Assembly (NCBI GenBank): GCA_036768485.1
Contig: JAVLUZ010000340.1
Location: 2,057,470-2,121,469, forward strand
DNA length: 64,000 bases
Reading direction: 5' to 3'
Origin: Mermis nigrescens
Taxonomy: Eukaryota > Nematoda > Enoplea > Mermithida > Mermithidae
The notes under the pieces are model-generated. The model was not told the origin of the DNA. It did not search any database and saw only the letters and a list, made by a program, of their open reading frames with translations. Of this stretch, positions 48,201 to 58,110 are shown one piece after another; positions within the stretch are counted from its first letter, which is position 1, and each line of letters begins with the position of its first letter. The translations under genes were made by a program, and so were the position numbers.

Positions 48201-49703
48201 TCTGCGGGGGTGTAAACCTCAAACGTCCCCCACGCTAATGTGTGGTAGGCGGCCGTCACGAAAAAGGCTGAGCTGTGTCATGATTGCGGACAAAATAATC
48301 TGGTTTTTAAGTTTAAAGAAACATTTTTCGACTTTTTATTTTTTAATTTTTATAATTTTCGTATCATCCTACTCTTAAATTTCACTACATGTCTATATTT
48401 ATAATTGTTGATCTCGCATATGTTTAACTTACTTTCACAAATATTTTTCAAGAAGGATTACAAGCTCGAGATCCATACGTGGGCATGAGGGGGGTTAAGG
48501 GTATGCACCCCCAGAAACCGAAATACCCCCCAGATTTTTGACCTTTAAAAAATCTTGCACCCCAGAATTTTAGTGCCGCCCACCTGAGTCGAGATCGCCC
48601 CCTAAATCCGCTCATCTAATATCTGTTGTAAAGTGTGGAAGAGTCGTGTAATTTAGAATGACTTTTAGAAACGGAAAATTGTGAAAAATCTAATTTTATC
48701 AGTTGTGAATTGTTTCTGTTTCCTTTGAATCTGCTCCTTCTTACAATTTGCCTAAATGCAGAAGTAAATTATTGTATGTAAAGTGCAGTATAATAAAACT
48801 GTATTCTCTGAAAGTGTGCATGAATAGTAATTTAAAGCACTAAAGGACGTTTTATAAAGGAATTAATCTAAGCAGCCTACGGTAATACAATTTTGCACAG
48901 AAAAAGTAAAAAGTAGCATTTTTAAAGTTTTTTTAATCGATTCGCATTAATTCGAAAATTGTGTATATGTTCTGCGCTCTTGGCTTCATGAAATATGCAT
49001 AGGTAGACCATACATTATCTGGGGTTTTCACTATCCCGGAAAAGTTTTCAGCCCCCCCCCGAGTGAATTTTTTCATTCCCTCCCAGAATTCGCGATTTTT
49101 CGACAGTTTCCGAAAATTCGTAGAATTAGGCGCTCTTTTAAGCGTTTTTAGACATCTATTTGCTCAGAAGTGTCAGTCTGTCGGCGCTTCGAGCCACACA
49201 CGTATTTTTTGACTATATTTTGTTTAATTTGTTCGAATTTTTGTAAAGTTTTTTTGAATTTCTAATGTTCTTATGTTCTAGAACGATAGATAATCGTCAG
49301 AAACGCCGGAAAAGTATGTTTTTGACGCTTATCCACCATTTTTGGGCCCCAAAAAGGCACTTTTAAATTTCTCTCCCCCCAACAGAATTCCTATGCTGTG
49401 CTTGTCTGATGTGGACTATATCTACATATTTTGTATAGTACATAAATTACAGAATTTCTGTCTTTACTCTTTTCGCTTATGTACTTGCTATTTGGCCGCT
49501 TACTCTTTAAATACAGATTGCGAATTGTTGTTTGTTTTGATAGAGATTCTGGAAAAACGCCCATTGTCGATTACGCGACGCCCCAGGCTGAAAATGCCAC
49601 CGCTTCGGTTAGATCAAAAGAAGCCGAAATTCAGGCTCAGTCGTTGACCGACAATTTATTAAAGTTGAAGTCCGACAGACCAAGGGCTACTGACTATTTC
49701 TAA
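32974..49703 (+). CDS. ESS2: ESS2 (DGCR14/Es2) splicing-associated nuclear protein, seven coding exons
   Basis: Seven exons join with GT/AG sites and matching phases: 32974-33253, 36817-37149, 40040-40282, 42662-42768, 45524-45636, 47557-47694 and 49544-49703. They encode 457 residues, against about 476 in human ESS2. The N-terminus contains the family block LDEDVYLEKLEKIIQRDYFP. YTSEDNASFGEIL and SLDNWTYKAINSVMFVP follow. MTWGEIEGTPFRLD and GPSFKIPDVPLRDKL are hallmark C-terminal blocks. ESS2 proteins associate with the spliceosome. The ATG follows a possible acceptor (CTCTAG, 32959-32964), so an untranslated exon may lie upstream. No stop or frameshift is present, so the gene is intact. The introns hold at least ten TIR elements, a Penelope-like pair and a pogo-like MITE. 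Confidence 0.96.
33322..33927. mobile_element. CAGGGGCGGATTTA-family element in ESS2 intron 1
   Basis: It starts CAAGGGGTGGATTTAGGG and ends CCCAGATCCGATACTG, like the element at 23594-24662. The interior has GGCGCTTCGCGCC. The octamers TAGTATAG and TAGTTAAG match at 6 of 8. A second, worn copy appears to start near 33931. Confidence 0.75.
34453..34850. repeat. Dispersed CATACATGATCTTGGGG repeat
   Basis: Related copies start near 46097 and 49007, with worn copies near 50700-51060, 53578-53830, 56464-56800 and 57595-57955. They share CCCC-rich flanks, an AAATTTTCGRCGCTTCGCGCC hairpin and a TTGACTATATTTTGTTCAAT segment. Termini are not resolved. Confidence 0.7.
35579..36188. mobile_element. 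pogo/Tigger-like MITE in ESS2 intron 1
   Basis: The left end CAGTCGAACTCGGATATAAG is answered by CTTATAGCCGAGTTCGACTA, with TA on both outer sides. This matches the TIR style of pogo/Tigger elements. The interior repeats GTCTTATAGCCGAG motifs and encodes nothing. Confidence 0.8.
36500..36654. mobile_element. CAYACSTGGGC-type short MITE in ESS2 intron 1
   Basis: The ends are CATACATGGGCAGC and ACGCCCATGTGTG. The octamers ATTATCTT and ATTGTCTA match at 6 of 8. Confidence 0.75.
36817..37149 (+). CDS. ESS2: ESS2 exon 2
   Basis: Phase 1 on both sides. It encodes the VEEMGVDKFLYNYTSEDN to SLDNWTYKAINSVMFVPSG region. Acceptor TCTACAG|, donor TCGG|GTGAG. Confidence 0.95.
37150..38189. other. ESS2 intron 2, left part; no feature beyond worn repeats
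   Basis: AT-rich. About 37430-37620 carries a repeat also seen near 40545-40740 and 43950-43990 (ACCATTTTTGGTCGTAAATTGG type). Confidence 0.4.
38476..38790 (-). pseudogene. Penelope-like GIY-YIG endonuclease piece, minus copy
   Basis: It reads AKLLSNLVHKYTCSSCMDNY, then IGETRRYFGNRIAEHTGIS. The C-x2-C before YIG and the R..I.EH block are typical of the Penelope-like element endonuclease, the C-terminal domain of these retroelements. No reverse transcriptase is present, so the copy is 5'-truncated. Confidence 0.8.
38844..39062 (+). pseudogene. Penelope-like GIY-YIG endonuclease piece, plus copy
   Basis: It reads KDAVPAKLLSNLVYKYTCSS, then CMVSYIGETRRHFGNRIAEY, diverged slightly from the minus copy. 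The two copies point away from each other from a centre near 38800-38850. A frame change follows the I.EY.GIS block. Confidence 0.8.
39502..39938. mobile_element. Outer CAYACSTGGGC-type MITE, itself hit by another
   Basis: The ends are CATAGTGGGCAGAAC and ACGCCCATGTATG. The octamers CTCATCAC and CTGATCAG match at 6 of 8. The element at 39629-39902 is nested in it. Confidence 0.75.
39629..39902. mobile_element. hAT MITE, CAYACSTGGGC family, TSD GTCTAGCC
   Basis: The ends are CACACTTGGGCGTG and CCGCCCACCTATG. GTCTAGCC flanks it exactly at 39621-39628 and 39903-39910. Confidence 0.93.
40040..40282 (+). CDS. ESS2: ESS2 exon 3
   Basis: Phase 1 on both sides. It encodes GHQFTPEELIDRQKMLEREI to the FVATPSPAPG region. 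Donor GCCAG|GTATAT. Confidence 0.95.
40300..40544. mobile_element. CAYACSTGGGC-family MITE just after ESS2 exon 3
   Basis: The core from GGGGTGCAACATTTTCAAAAG to CACGCCCAGGTATG matches the family. The left terminus is worn. It begins within about 20 bp of the exon 3 donor without disturbing it. Confidence 0.7.
40545..42661. other. ESS2 intron 3, no further feature
   Basis: AT-rich sequence with a worn dispersed repeat at about 40545-40740. Nothing coding is supported. Confidence 0.4.
42662..42768 (+). CDS. ESS2: ESS2 exon 4
   Basis: Starts in phase 1 and ends in phase 0. It contains FMTWGEIEGTPFRLD and ends TPGPSFK. Donor AAG|GTATGT. Confidence 0.95.
42846..43296. mobile_element. CAGTGTTTTTTTGTAC-family element in ESS2 intron 4, TSD GTTTTAGG
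   Basis: It starts CAGTGGTTTTTGTACAAGG and ends GAATACGAAAAAACACTG. GTTTTAGG flanks it exactly at 42838-42845 and 43297-43304. It holds two GGCGCGAAGCGC hairpins. Confidence 0.95.
44409..44610. repeat. Degenerate tandem repeat, about 52-bp unit
   Basis: About four units of the GTTGCTGTTAAAAATACTAA / ACGACAGTTATT type lie between the left arm and the open frame. Confidence 0.75.
44636..44959 (+). CDS. 107-codon open frame inside the inverted-repeat element
   Basis: It opens MALDLNVYEFCQM, continues with TDFAKSQGLLISNGD and later KSYEGLRCTVCRTVIRRTF. Base composition is richer in GC than the surroundings, which suggests genuine coding origin. The order of a GLL block, a Cys and a GLRC..C block faintly recalls the N-terminal zinc-binding region of ISXO2/Merlin-like transposases. 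The last 40 codons run into the right inverted-repeat arm, so the end is probably not native. I do not recognise it with confidence. Confidence 0.35.
   Translation: MALDLNVYEFCQMTSTEKLATDFAKSQGLLISNGDLARQPQQEQCLLGTQGWTSRVQKASRIARGKSYEGLRCTVCRTVIRRTFQTFFCDQQPRFTQELLFLSALFV
45116..45351. mobile_element. hAT MITE, CAYACSTGGGC family, in one arm of the inverted repeat
   Basis: The ends are CAAACGTGGGCAGC and GCCCAGGTTTG. The octamers GTGGTGGC and GTGGTGAC match at 7 of 8. Removing it restores the right arm to match the left. Confidence 0.88.
45524..45636 (+). CDS. ESS2: ESS2 exon 5
   Basis: Starts in phase 0 with IPDVPLRDKLAHSMTSEM and ends in phase 2. Donor ACACC|GTAAGT. Confidence 0.94.
46097..46500. 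repeat. Dispersed CATACATGATCTTGGGG repeat, copy in ESS2 intron 5
   Basis: Same family as 34453-34850, including the TCGGCTCTTCGCGCC hairpin remnant and the TATATTTTGTTCAATTTATTCGA segment. Confidence 0.7.
46882..47152. mobile_element. hAT MITE, CAYACSTGGGC family, TSD GTGCTGTC
   Basis: The ends are CACACCTGGGCGTGGG and CTGCCCGCGTATG. GTGCTGTC flanks it exactly at 46874-46881 and 47153-47160. Confidence 0.94.
47557..47694 (+). CDS. ESS2: ESS2 exon 6
   Basis: Joins in phase 2 as P-KFGSAKSVERLDSMSPAAKR and ends TPSPLR in phase 2. Acceptor TTTACAG|, donor TTAAG|GTATGT. Confidence 0.93.
47751..48021. mobile_element. hAT MITE, CAYACSTGGGC family, TSD CTCATAAC
   Basis: The ends are CATACCTGGGCGTGGG and CCGCCCACCTATG. 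CTCATAAC flanks it exactly at 47743-47750 and 48022-48029. It lies 57 bp after ESS2 exon 6. A worn relative is at about 48080-48245. Confidence 0.94.
48474..48588. mobile_element. Short hAT MITE, CAYACSTGGGC family, TSD TCGAGATC
   Basis: The ends are CATACGTGGGCATG and CCGCCCACCTGAG. TCGAGATC flanks it exactly at 48466-48473 and 48589-48596. At 115 bp it is an internally deleted form. Confidence 0.9.
49007..49400. repeat. Dispersed CATACATGATCTTGGGG repeat, copy in ESS2 intron 6
   Basis: Same family as 34453-34850, with GGCGCTTCGAGCC and the TTGACTATATTTTGTTTAAT segment. Confidence 0.7.
49544..49703 (+). CDS. ESS2: ESS2 exon 7 and stop
   Basis: Joins in phase 2 as R-DSGKTPIVDYATPQAENATA and ends RATDYF followed by TAA. 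Confidence 0.94.
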
Positions 49704-51330
49704 ATCCAATTATATTTGTACAAATGTATATGTAATGTGTATTGTCCGTTTAATTTAAGTTGATGTTGTTGGAAAAATTTTAAGTGCATACAAAAGTATT
49801 TTAATCTGTATGGTAGGCGTGATATTATACAGTGCATATATTGAGCTACTGTGTATAGGCAGGTACAAATGGGCTTGGAAGGTTTGGGGATTTAGGCCTC
49901 AGTATTCCAGAGTACCCTATCGATTACGTTAGACCACCAGAATTGAATTTATGGCATGTTGTTTAAATTATCGCTCCATCCATACCCCTAAAATTTGATC
50001 GCTGCTCATGTATAATTATGGGAGGCGTTTGCTATAGTTAAACCGCATTACTGCTCCAAACTTCTAAACCAATTTGCAGCCCAATTCGCGTGGATTAAAT
50101 TCGAGAGAAAACTGCAAAAGCCATTGATGAAACGGACTTCAGATGAACAAGATAATGCTTAATGTATTATAGGTATGTAACCTACTATGTACATTACCTG
50201 TTGTATTATATGCACAATGTTCTACGTGTAAGTAATGCATCGACGAATAAAAGCTTGTGATAGGTACCACCTACGTACAAGGAGAATTCGAGTGCCAGTT
50301 TAATGAAGTGTCATTTTTCCAATAATTATCGTTTTGCTATTCTATACTTTTTCCACACAAGTTGATGTCGATTATAAAACTGTATATAACTATTGGGGTT
50401 TTAAACCGCAGAACTTTTCTTGGGATTTAATAAGATCGCCTGTTTGCCCTGTTGGAATTTCGGACCCAAGAATCTGCCGTCTGTTTCACATAACCTTGCG
50501 CAGCTAAAACTCGATTTCTACATAGACAGCCTGCAGTTACAATTTTGCCTACTTAATTTCATATGTTTTGTTGATTGCTATGAAAGGTATTGTGATTTTG
50601 CTTCAGTTTTGAGTTTTGTGTAATCCGGTTTGCATCGACTCAAAAATGGGAGGTCTGTGCACATTTCGTGAAATAAGGTACATATACCTACACGATTTCA
50701 GGGATGGGCTTTTTCACCAAGTGCATGTGCGCGTAGGGTTTGGACTCTGAAAAGCAATGGGAATTCCAGTTAAATTTTTTGGCTATTTGGACCCCCAAAA
50801 TTTTGTTGCTGGCCACATGTTTGGCATTCCCCCAGAAAAGTTGTCGCCTCCATCGTTGGCGAGTTTCCAAGAAAAATTCTACAGAAAAGGTACCTACTGT
50901 TCTAAGCGTGTTCAGCATCTGTTTGCTCAAAAGTGTGACGCTTCGCAGCGCCATGTACTCGTTGTTTGACTATATTTTGTTCATTTAGTCGAATGTTTTT
51001 ACGCTCCAAACTTAAAGCATCTCCAGCAACATCAGAAGGAGTAGAAAATCGTCAGCGCATAATGGGTACAGATCGTTTGACTGTGAGTCAATGAACATTC
51101 ACAACAACGATTCCAAATAGGGATTTGGGTTTCTGCTTGGTTGTGGTTTACATAACCTTTTCCTACACCTCATGTATGAAATGCGCATATTTAAATAAAC
51201 TGTTAGCTGTAAGATTCTTTACTAAACTGTAAATTATTTACCTATTTAAGTAGGTACGTAGCTTGTAAGGATTTATCTATGTGCAATTGAAACACATCTA
51301 CACAGGTTCGTACCTATCTGCATACGTACA
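49704..51330. other. ESS2 3' flank and worn repeats
   Basis: An AATAAA lies near 50245, but it is 540 bp past the stop and may not be the one used. About 50700-51060 is a worn copy of the CATACATGATC repeat. No exon is supported. Confidence 0.35.
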
Positions 51331-51478
51331 TATGAGTCTGTTTCATTTAACTGCGGGTTTCTTTTGAATTTAATCCGCATGAATCAGGCTACAAAAGTGG
51401 TCTGAAATTTTGATACAGAAACGTGGCTTAGCAAGGGCAAATGTCTTATTTTAACTCAATATACTGAAACGGACTATA
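51331..51478. mobile_element. Short TIR element related to 883-1440
   Basis: It starts TATGAGTCTGTTTCATTTAAC and ends ACTGAAACGGACTATA. It is a 148-bp MITE-sized copy. Confidence 0.55.
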
Positions 51479-52592
51479 GGAACATAACAAGTGTAATAAA
51501 TATCTTAGAATGTCTGAGGATATTCATTGCACACATCTACGCTGATAGGACCCCATTGCACAGTCCGCAGTAGTTCGTAATATTCATGGGGCAGTTTGCT
51601 CTGGCTACTGAAAAATACGCACTATAAGCAATTGATCACGCAGTAGGTTTTAAAAATTTACGTCGATGCAACTATCCATCAACGCTGATTTCGTTATAAA
51701 GATTAAACTATAATATAAACTCTAAAAATTTTCCCATTTTTATTAAATTCAAACTAAACAATGAAATTAAATGTCGATTTAATAAATTCTGCGCAGCCAA
51801 CAATACTGGGAAAGGTATTTTACAAAATTTACCGATTATTTTATTTTTTTGCCAGTAATATGAACACACACGGTACACAAAAAAAAGGGCAAAATATATT
51901 TAAAACGCAGTCGAATGTTTACAACCGCAAAATGTGAGAGACAAATTTCAATTCGTCATTCAAAAAACTTCTTTTCGCTTCATAGAAATCAGCAAAAAAA
52001 AAACAATTTGATAAGTGCTGTAGTCAGAATGTTATCTGACATATTTTATTTTTAATTCTTTAAATTTGCCCTAACGCATTCAAAGTTTTATTTTGCTGAC
52101 TTCACAAAAAACTAAATATTTAGATCAAAATAGCGCGCTAAAAGAACTGAGAAATTTATTTGAAACTAAGAGTAGAGTACCGACTATTTCACTTAGCTTT
52201 AGCGTTTCCAGTAAACATTACACATTTTTTCTACATCTAAGGTATAGCTATCACCTCACATGGGCGTCTGGGGATGGTTTTAGACCCCTTCCCCCGAGAA
52301 TCCGATAGACCCCTAGAATTGAATTTTTTGGCATGTTTTTTGGAACTTTTCCCAGTTTTCGCATGGGAGCCCACAGAATTTCAGTCACAGCCCATATATG
52401 GCTATGAGCGCACATGGGCGTGGGGTTGCACCCCAGAATCCGGTGTTCCCCCAAAATCGATAGACCCCAAGAATTGAATTTTTTGGTGCTATTTTTGGCA
52501 ATTTGGCCCCATCGGACCCTCCAAAATTTGGCTGCTGCGAGATTTATAGCTATGTACGAGTATCAGTGACTTTGTAGCAGATATGTCGTGAA
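51479..52592. other. No gene; worn MITE pieces
   Basis: About 52256-52540 holds two adjoining pieces with CACATGGGCG starts and CCCATATATG-like ends, related to the CAYACSTGGGC family but too worn to delimit. Confidence 0.4.
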
Positions 52593-52853
52593 CACACCTG
52601 GGCGTGGGGGGAGGTTTGGGGCTAAACACCCCCCCCGAGAAACCAAAAACTTCCCCTCAGGAAACAAAATACCCCCAGAATTCAATTTTTGAAATTTTTT
52701 GTTTTTTCGCAATTTTTTGATGCCAATGGATAGTGCTCGATGAGAAACGTTGAAAAATGGTGTCTTTTCGCCATACCACCATTTTTAAGGCAAATTTTTG
52801 ACCTTTGAAAAATCTTGCACCACCCCAGAATTTCGGTGCTGCCCACACGTATG
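52593..52853. mobile_element. hAT MITE, CAYACSTGGGC family, TSD GTCGTGAA
   Basis: The ends are CACACCTGGGCGTGGG and GCCCACACGTATG. GTCGTGAA flanks it exactly at 52585-52592 and 52854-52861. Confidence 0.94.
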
Positions 52854-53006
52854 GTCGTGAATATGTTGACTGCCAATTAATTATTTACAAAGAGTACAAT
52901 TTACCTGTTGGATTAGCTAAAGCGTAACAGCGTGTGCATTTTATGAATTCAAGACCAGTTAGGCATAATAACGTCGGAGCAACACATGTCTAAAAGCAGA
53001 AATGTA

Positions 53007-53012
53007 TTTATT
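53007..53012 (-). promoter_or_regulatory. Polyadenylation signal AATAAA for the minus-strand zinc-finger gene
   Basis: AATAAA on the minus strand lies 35 bp past the stop codon at 53047-53049. Confidence 0.5.
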
Positions 53013-53046
53013 TCAAAGCAGAAACATAATATTCGATTCAACTAAT

Positions 53047-56000
53047 TTAATCCCGATATTTGTCTAAAAGATGCAAGCATCTGTGTAGCCGAGCTGTTAT
53101 GCGAAGGATTTTTAGTGTCGAGATCATACCTGCGCGTGGGGATGTTGGGGGTATGAACCCCCCAGAAGCAAATACCACCCTAAATTCAAGTTTTAAAAAA
53201 ATTTTTTGTTTTTTCCCGCAATTTTTTGATGCCAATGGATAGTGCTCGATGAGAAACGTTAAAAATGATGTTTTTCGCCATAACACCATTTTTGAGGCCA
53301 TTTTTTACCTTTGAGCAAATCGGCGCTCTCCCCCAGAATTTGGGTGCCGCCCACCTATAGTCGAGAAGTATAACTATGGAAGCTTTTGTACATATTTCAC
53401 AATCAATGAATTCGCAGAAAAGTGGTACACACGAATGCTTAAATGCATGTGCAGCTCGATTTGAACCCTGAAAATTTCAATCTGACCTCGCAAAATAATT
53501 TTTAAGCATTATTTGAATATACAAAAGTCCCACAAAATACATATATGTATGCAACAGCAGAACCATATTTATAATGTTGGGGGCTAGAGACCTTTCACTT
53601 TACACCTCACAAGGTTTTTCATTCCGCGAAAATATTTTCACCCCTCCCCAAAAATCGCGATTTTCGCGAAAAAATCGTAGAAAACGTCCTTATTTAGTCG
53701 TTTTTAGCGAGCTTGTTATTCAATAGTGCTGGTTTATTCGGCCCTTCGTACCAAAGAGTCTTTTTCTTACTAAATTTAGTTGAATTATATCAAAACTTTC
53801 GTTGAAAATTTTATGGCTGCTGTCAAAATGCAAGTGACGCGGCTTGAGAATCTAGACCCTCATAATCATACACGTACATAACGACTCGAAATTCCTGATA
53901 AAAGGTCCCTAGCACACCTGGGCGTAGGGGTATGCACCAACCAGAAACAAAAATACCCCCAAATTTTTTTATGTTTTTTCTCGCAATTTTTTGATGCCAA
54001 TGGATAGTGCTCGATGAGAAACGTTGAAAATTGGTGTTTTTAGCCCATACCACTCTTTTTAAGGCCATTTTTGACCTTTGACAAATCTTGCACCCCCTCC
54101 CCCCAGAATTTTTGGTGCCGCCCACCTATGGCCCCTGGCCATTTTTAGGGGAGGTTGTTGTAAATGACCTCCATTTTTTGGCCGAAAATGGCCAAAAAAC
54201 ACCTAAAAACGAACAAAAAAAAAGAAACGCAAGCTTTTTCAAAAATGAGGAGCTAAAAAAATTTTCTGACTTGGGGGTAAGTCGGGGAACGGCCAACTTT
54301 AAATCTCCCACCCTTCTGTTACATGTATGTTCACAATTGGAAACTAAAAAATTTTTCATGGAAACACGAGACGAAATACGGGATAAAAAACCGATGAAAA
54401 TGAAAAAATCTCTTCAAAAAGTGCTCGAAATTGACTAGATACTGTAGATCAACATAGTTTTAACGCTATCTTAGTATTTGTATAAGTTTTTGACGTCATT
54501 TTTGGCCCAAAAAGTTCGATGTTTGACCCTCCCAGAAGAGCCAGTGCTATGCACACAGCAGCTGCACGCGCACGGTCTGAAGTACACGTAGGCGTGGGGA
54601 ATTCGGGGGAGGAGGGTATGCACCCCCGAAACCAAAATTGAGGCCATTTTTCTGGCCTTTGAAAAATCTGCACTTCCAATAGTACGGGTGCTGCCCACCT
54701 ATGGTCTGAAGGCCCGGATTCGAACGATACCAGACATTGGATTTTCAATTTTTTCCCCTTTTTCGTATTTCTAGTGCCGACAGAACAGAACTCGATGAAT
54801 AAGCTAGAAAATGATATTATTTTGCCATTGTCTTCAATTTTTCGCCAATGTTTTGACGCTAGGAAAATTTTGGACCCTCTTAGTATATCTAGACACTCCG
54901 ACGTATGCTTGTAATATGCAAATAAAATCGCATTTCTTTCGTTTTATAGGAAGTATTACTGCATTCTAGAATTACTCCTAATAGATTTTCCTATCAACCA
55001 ATACCGTGATAAAATAAATGAAGGGAATACATGTATTAACTTACAGATTTTATGATTTCTTGGGCACAGTTTTAAAAGCGCGTCGTTAGAAGATCTTTGT
55101 AAGTCTGTTGTAGAAACATTAAAAGATATCAATATGCACATCATACATGCAAACGGTCACAAGGGGTTAAATCGAGTTTCCTTGGGGAGAGGGGGGGGGG
55201 GGGTAAAAAGTAATTTTACCTGTTGTATCCAATTTTCGTACTTAATTAGTCATTACTTGGTTTTTTCATGATTAAATTTGCATGAAAACAATTGCAATAA
55301 GGGCAATGGAATGACCTGTGACATCAGATATATACAAAGTAATAAAAGAAAAGTGTCTGGATTAATAAATTAAACAGTCTACTGCTCGAAAAATAAGTAT
55401 ACGTACTTGAAATTACACTATTAGGCGTAATTTGACGCTTTGTCATACTTAAGGCAGTCAGTTCTGGTCTAAATGGCCTTAGGGGTAATGCCTTCCAAAA
55501 GTCCTGGTAGAGGGGACACCCCATACCCCCACTATGTATGTCTGTGATGTACATTATCGAACGCGGTGATGTGGAATCAGTAAACTCAGTTTTTGAATAA
55601 AATGCAAGATAAAACCGTTGCAAAAAAAGGAATAGTCGTTTATACAAGAAATTTATAATTGACATTAAGGGAGATCAATAGGTAAATGTAAATCTTGTCT
55701 TAAATCGTCTTACGTTCAGAGAAATTCAATAAAATGATACTTAATAATTATTCTTATATAGAATGCTAAAAAATATTCATTGTCAATAGATAAAATGGGT
55801 AAAAATATGACGTGCTAATTAAGCTGTAAACAAGCATTTGAGCAATTCAAAACATAGTGAGGATTTCACTAATTTAAAAATAGTTGCAAGGCGCATTAAT
55901 CAAGAAAAACAATTATGCAAAAGAGAATTTCTTCATAAATACCTCAGCAGAAAAGTACTAAATCGAATTCAGATATTTATGACTCATTTTTGTCAATCGC

Positions 56001-58072
56001 GACCTTGCTGATTATAGTCTCTTATGTACATGTATATTGAAGAAGGATTCGAGAGATCCCGCTCGCATTGGTCGTCCCCCACCCGCCCTAACTAGAGTCA
56101 GCAACTCTTTACTCCTCCCATATTCGGAAAAACTTGAGTCGTTTGACTGTTTTCCGGGGTAACTTTCAATTTTTAGCGAAAATAAAGATTATTTATTTAT
56201 CCCATCTCCAAAAATGACCGATTACCCCGCATTGAATTTTGAGCTGTTAATGTCTGACGATATTCTTTTGCTTACGATTATATTCTGCTCTGGTGATAAC
56301 TTGTTATAAATAACATTTTACACGCTTTCCACTTTACAATAATAACTAATTCGTTTGCCTCTTAGGAAAATTATCCAAGTCAGATCGATTAATATAGCTT
56401 CTGGATGAAGCAGACGATTTTCCGAGAAGAAACGCGCTGCCTTGTCAGACAAATCAACAGTATGTGTGCATAAGGGTTTTGACTGAACCCCAAGAATTTC
56501 GATTTTTCAAAAAAATTGAGATTAAGCCACGGAAATTCGAACGTCGAATCGGCTTTTTCGCCCAGATATGCGGGCAACGAAATCGAAAGAATCAGTTTTT
56601 CTACGCTTTGCGTCAAATATTTTTCTTTGACCCTATTTTGTTTTATTTTTAATTTACATTTTCGAATAATTTTATATTTTTGTTTTTTTAGAAAAAAAGC
56701 ATCGTCAGAAACGTCAAAAAATGGCATTTTGAACGCTTGCCCAATTCCGAGTCTAAAAGACGCAATTTAAGGAAAAAATTTTTGGGACTTACCCCAAGAA
56801 TTCCAGGATAGGCATGAATGTATGCATGACGCGACACATCCCTATTTTTGATTCGACCAAAAGTAAAAAATTAGCACGATATTTTAAATCAGAACAAAAG
56901 GTGAGCCAAAATTTTTCGATAAAAGCGGAAAAATATATATATTGTGAAGGGCAAGATTTTTCAAGTTAAAGTTCAGCCACGACGAAATCCTGCTTTTAGA
57001 TAAATATGAGAAGAGAATTAAACTATTTCCTTCGAAATTCACGCCCTTTTTGTATTACGTACATTAAATACATAAATTGGATTGAATTGAATGATATTTT
57101 GTTGAATAGATACTGAATTTCAATGGAATTGACTTTAATTAAATAATTTTATGAATTAAAATTCGAAATGGAATTAAAGATTAATTTTAATAACTAAATT
57201 GATATTTTAACATACTCGACTCTCCGCAAATTGGACACAATTGTTTGACTTCGTTTAATGTCGGAGTGGATATATTAGATAACAATGCTTTTGCGTTTTT
57301 CACTATTTGGTCATTCGATATCGATTTAGAGAATTCGATCAGCTTTTCAGCTCGTCGTAGAACAAGAAGACTTTCCACTTTGAACAGGACATTGTCCTGA
57401 ATTGAATCGATTGTGATAATGCTTCAAATGCACCAACCTGACATGTTACAATTTTTCCGCTAGAAAAGAGCCAAACCCTCTTTCAATCAATCGTAGTCAA
57501 AATACAAATTTAAGATCCGCGACATTTATAGGAAATACTTCTAGTAGTACACTCAAAATAATTAACATTAATTTATACACAGACAAACAGAAATGCACAG
57601 CATGGGAATTCTAGGGGGGTTTAAAAACGCACTCTTGGGGCTCAAAAATCGCGAGTATGCGGATACGCGTCAAAACAACGTTTTTCGGCGTTGCTGACAA
57701 TGCTGTATCTTTTTAGAGCATAAAAGCGTAAAATTTCAACAAAAAAAAATTTGAGAAAAAATGGAAAAAATTGAACAAAATATGGTCAAGAAATGATTAT
57801 ATTGATCAAAATAGCCGGCTAAAAAACGCTTAAAACAGCACCTTTCCTACGAACATTTTGTAAACTTTTTGAAATATCGTGGAATTCTACAGAGCTGTAA
57901 AAAATTCTGGCGGGGGTAAAAGTTCCACCCCTAGCCCCCCGGATCATATAGGCAGACATATACACAAAAAAGTAAAATAGGTTATATGTTCAATTTTTTA
58001 TTTCATTGAAGATAAGATACAGCTATTCTATGCCACGTTGTCCATACAAGATATCAAGCAGGCTCAACCATG

Positions 58073-58110
<38 letters not shown>

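Noticed and set aside
52657..53301. Recurring protein-like strings such as FQRFSSSTIHWHQKIAKK in many places
   Set aside because: They are one frame of the CAYACSTGGGC MITE core and appear wherever a copy lies, without start, splice or codon support.
56389..56770. Overlapping open frames on both strands
   Set aside because: They fall in a worn copy of the CATACATGATC repeat.
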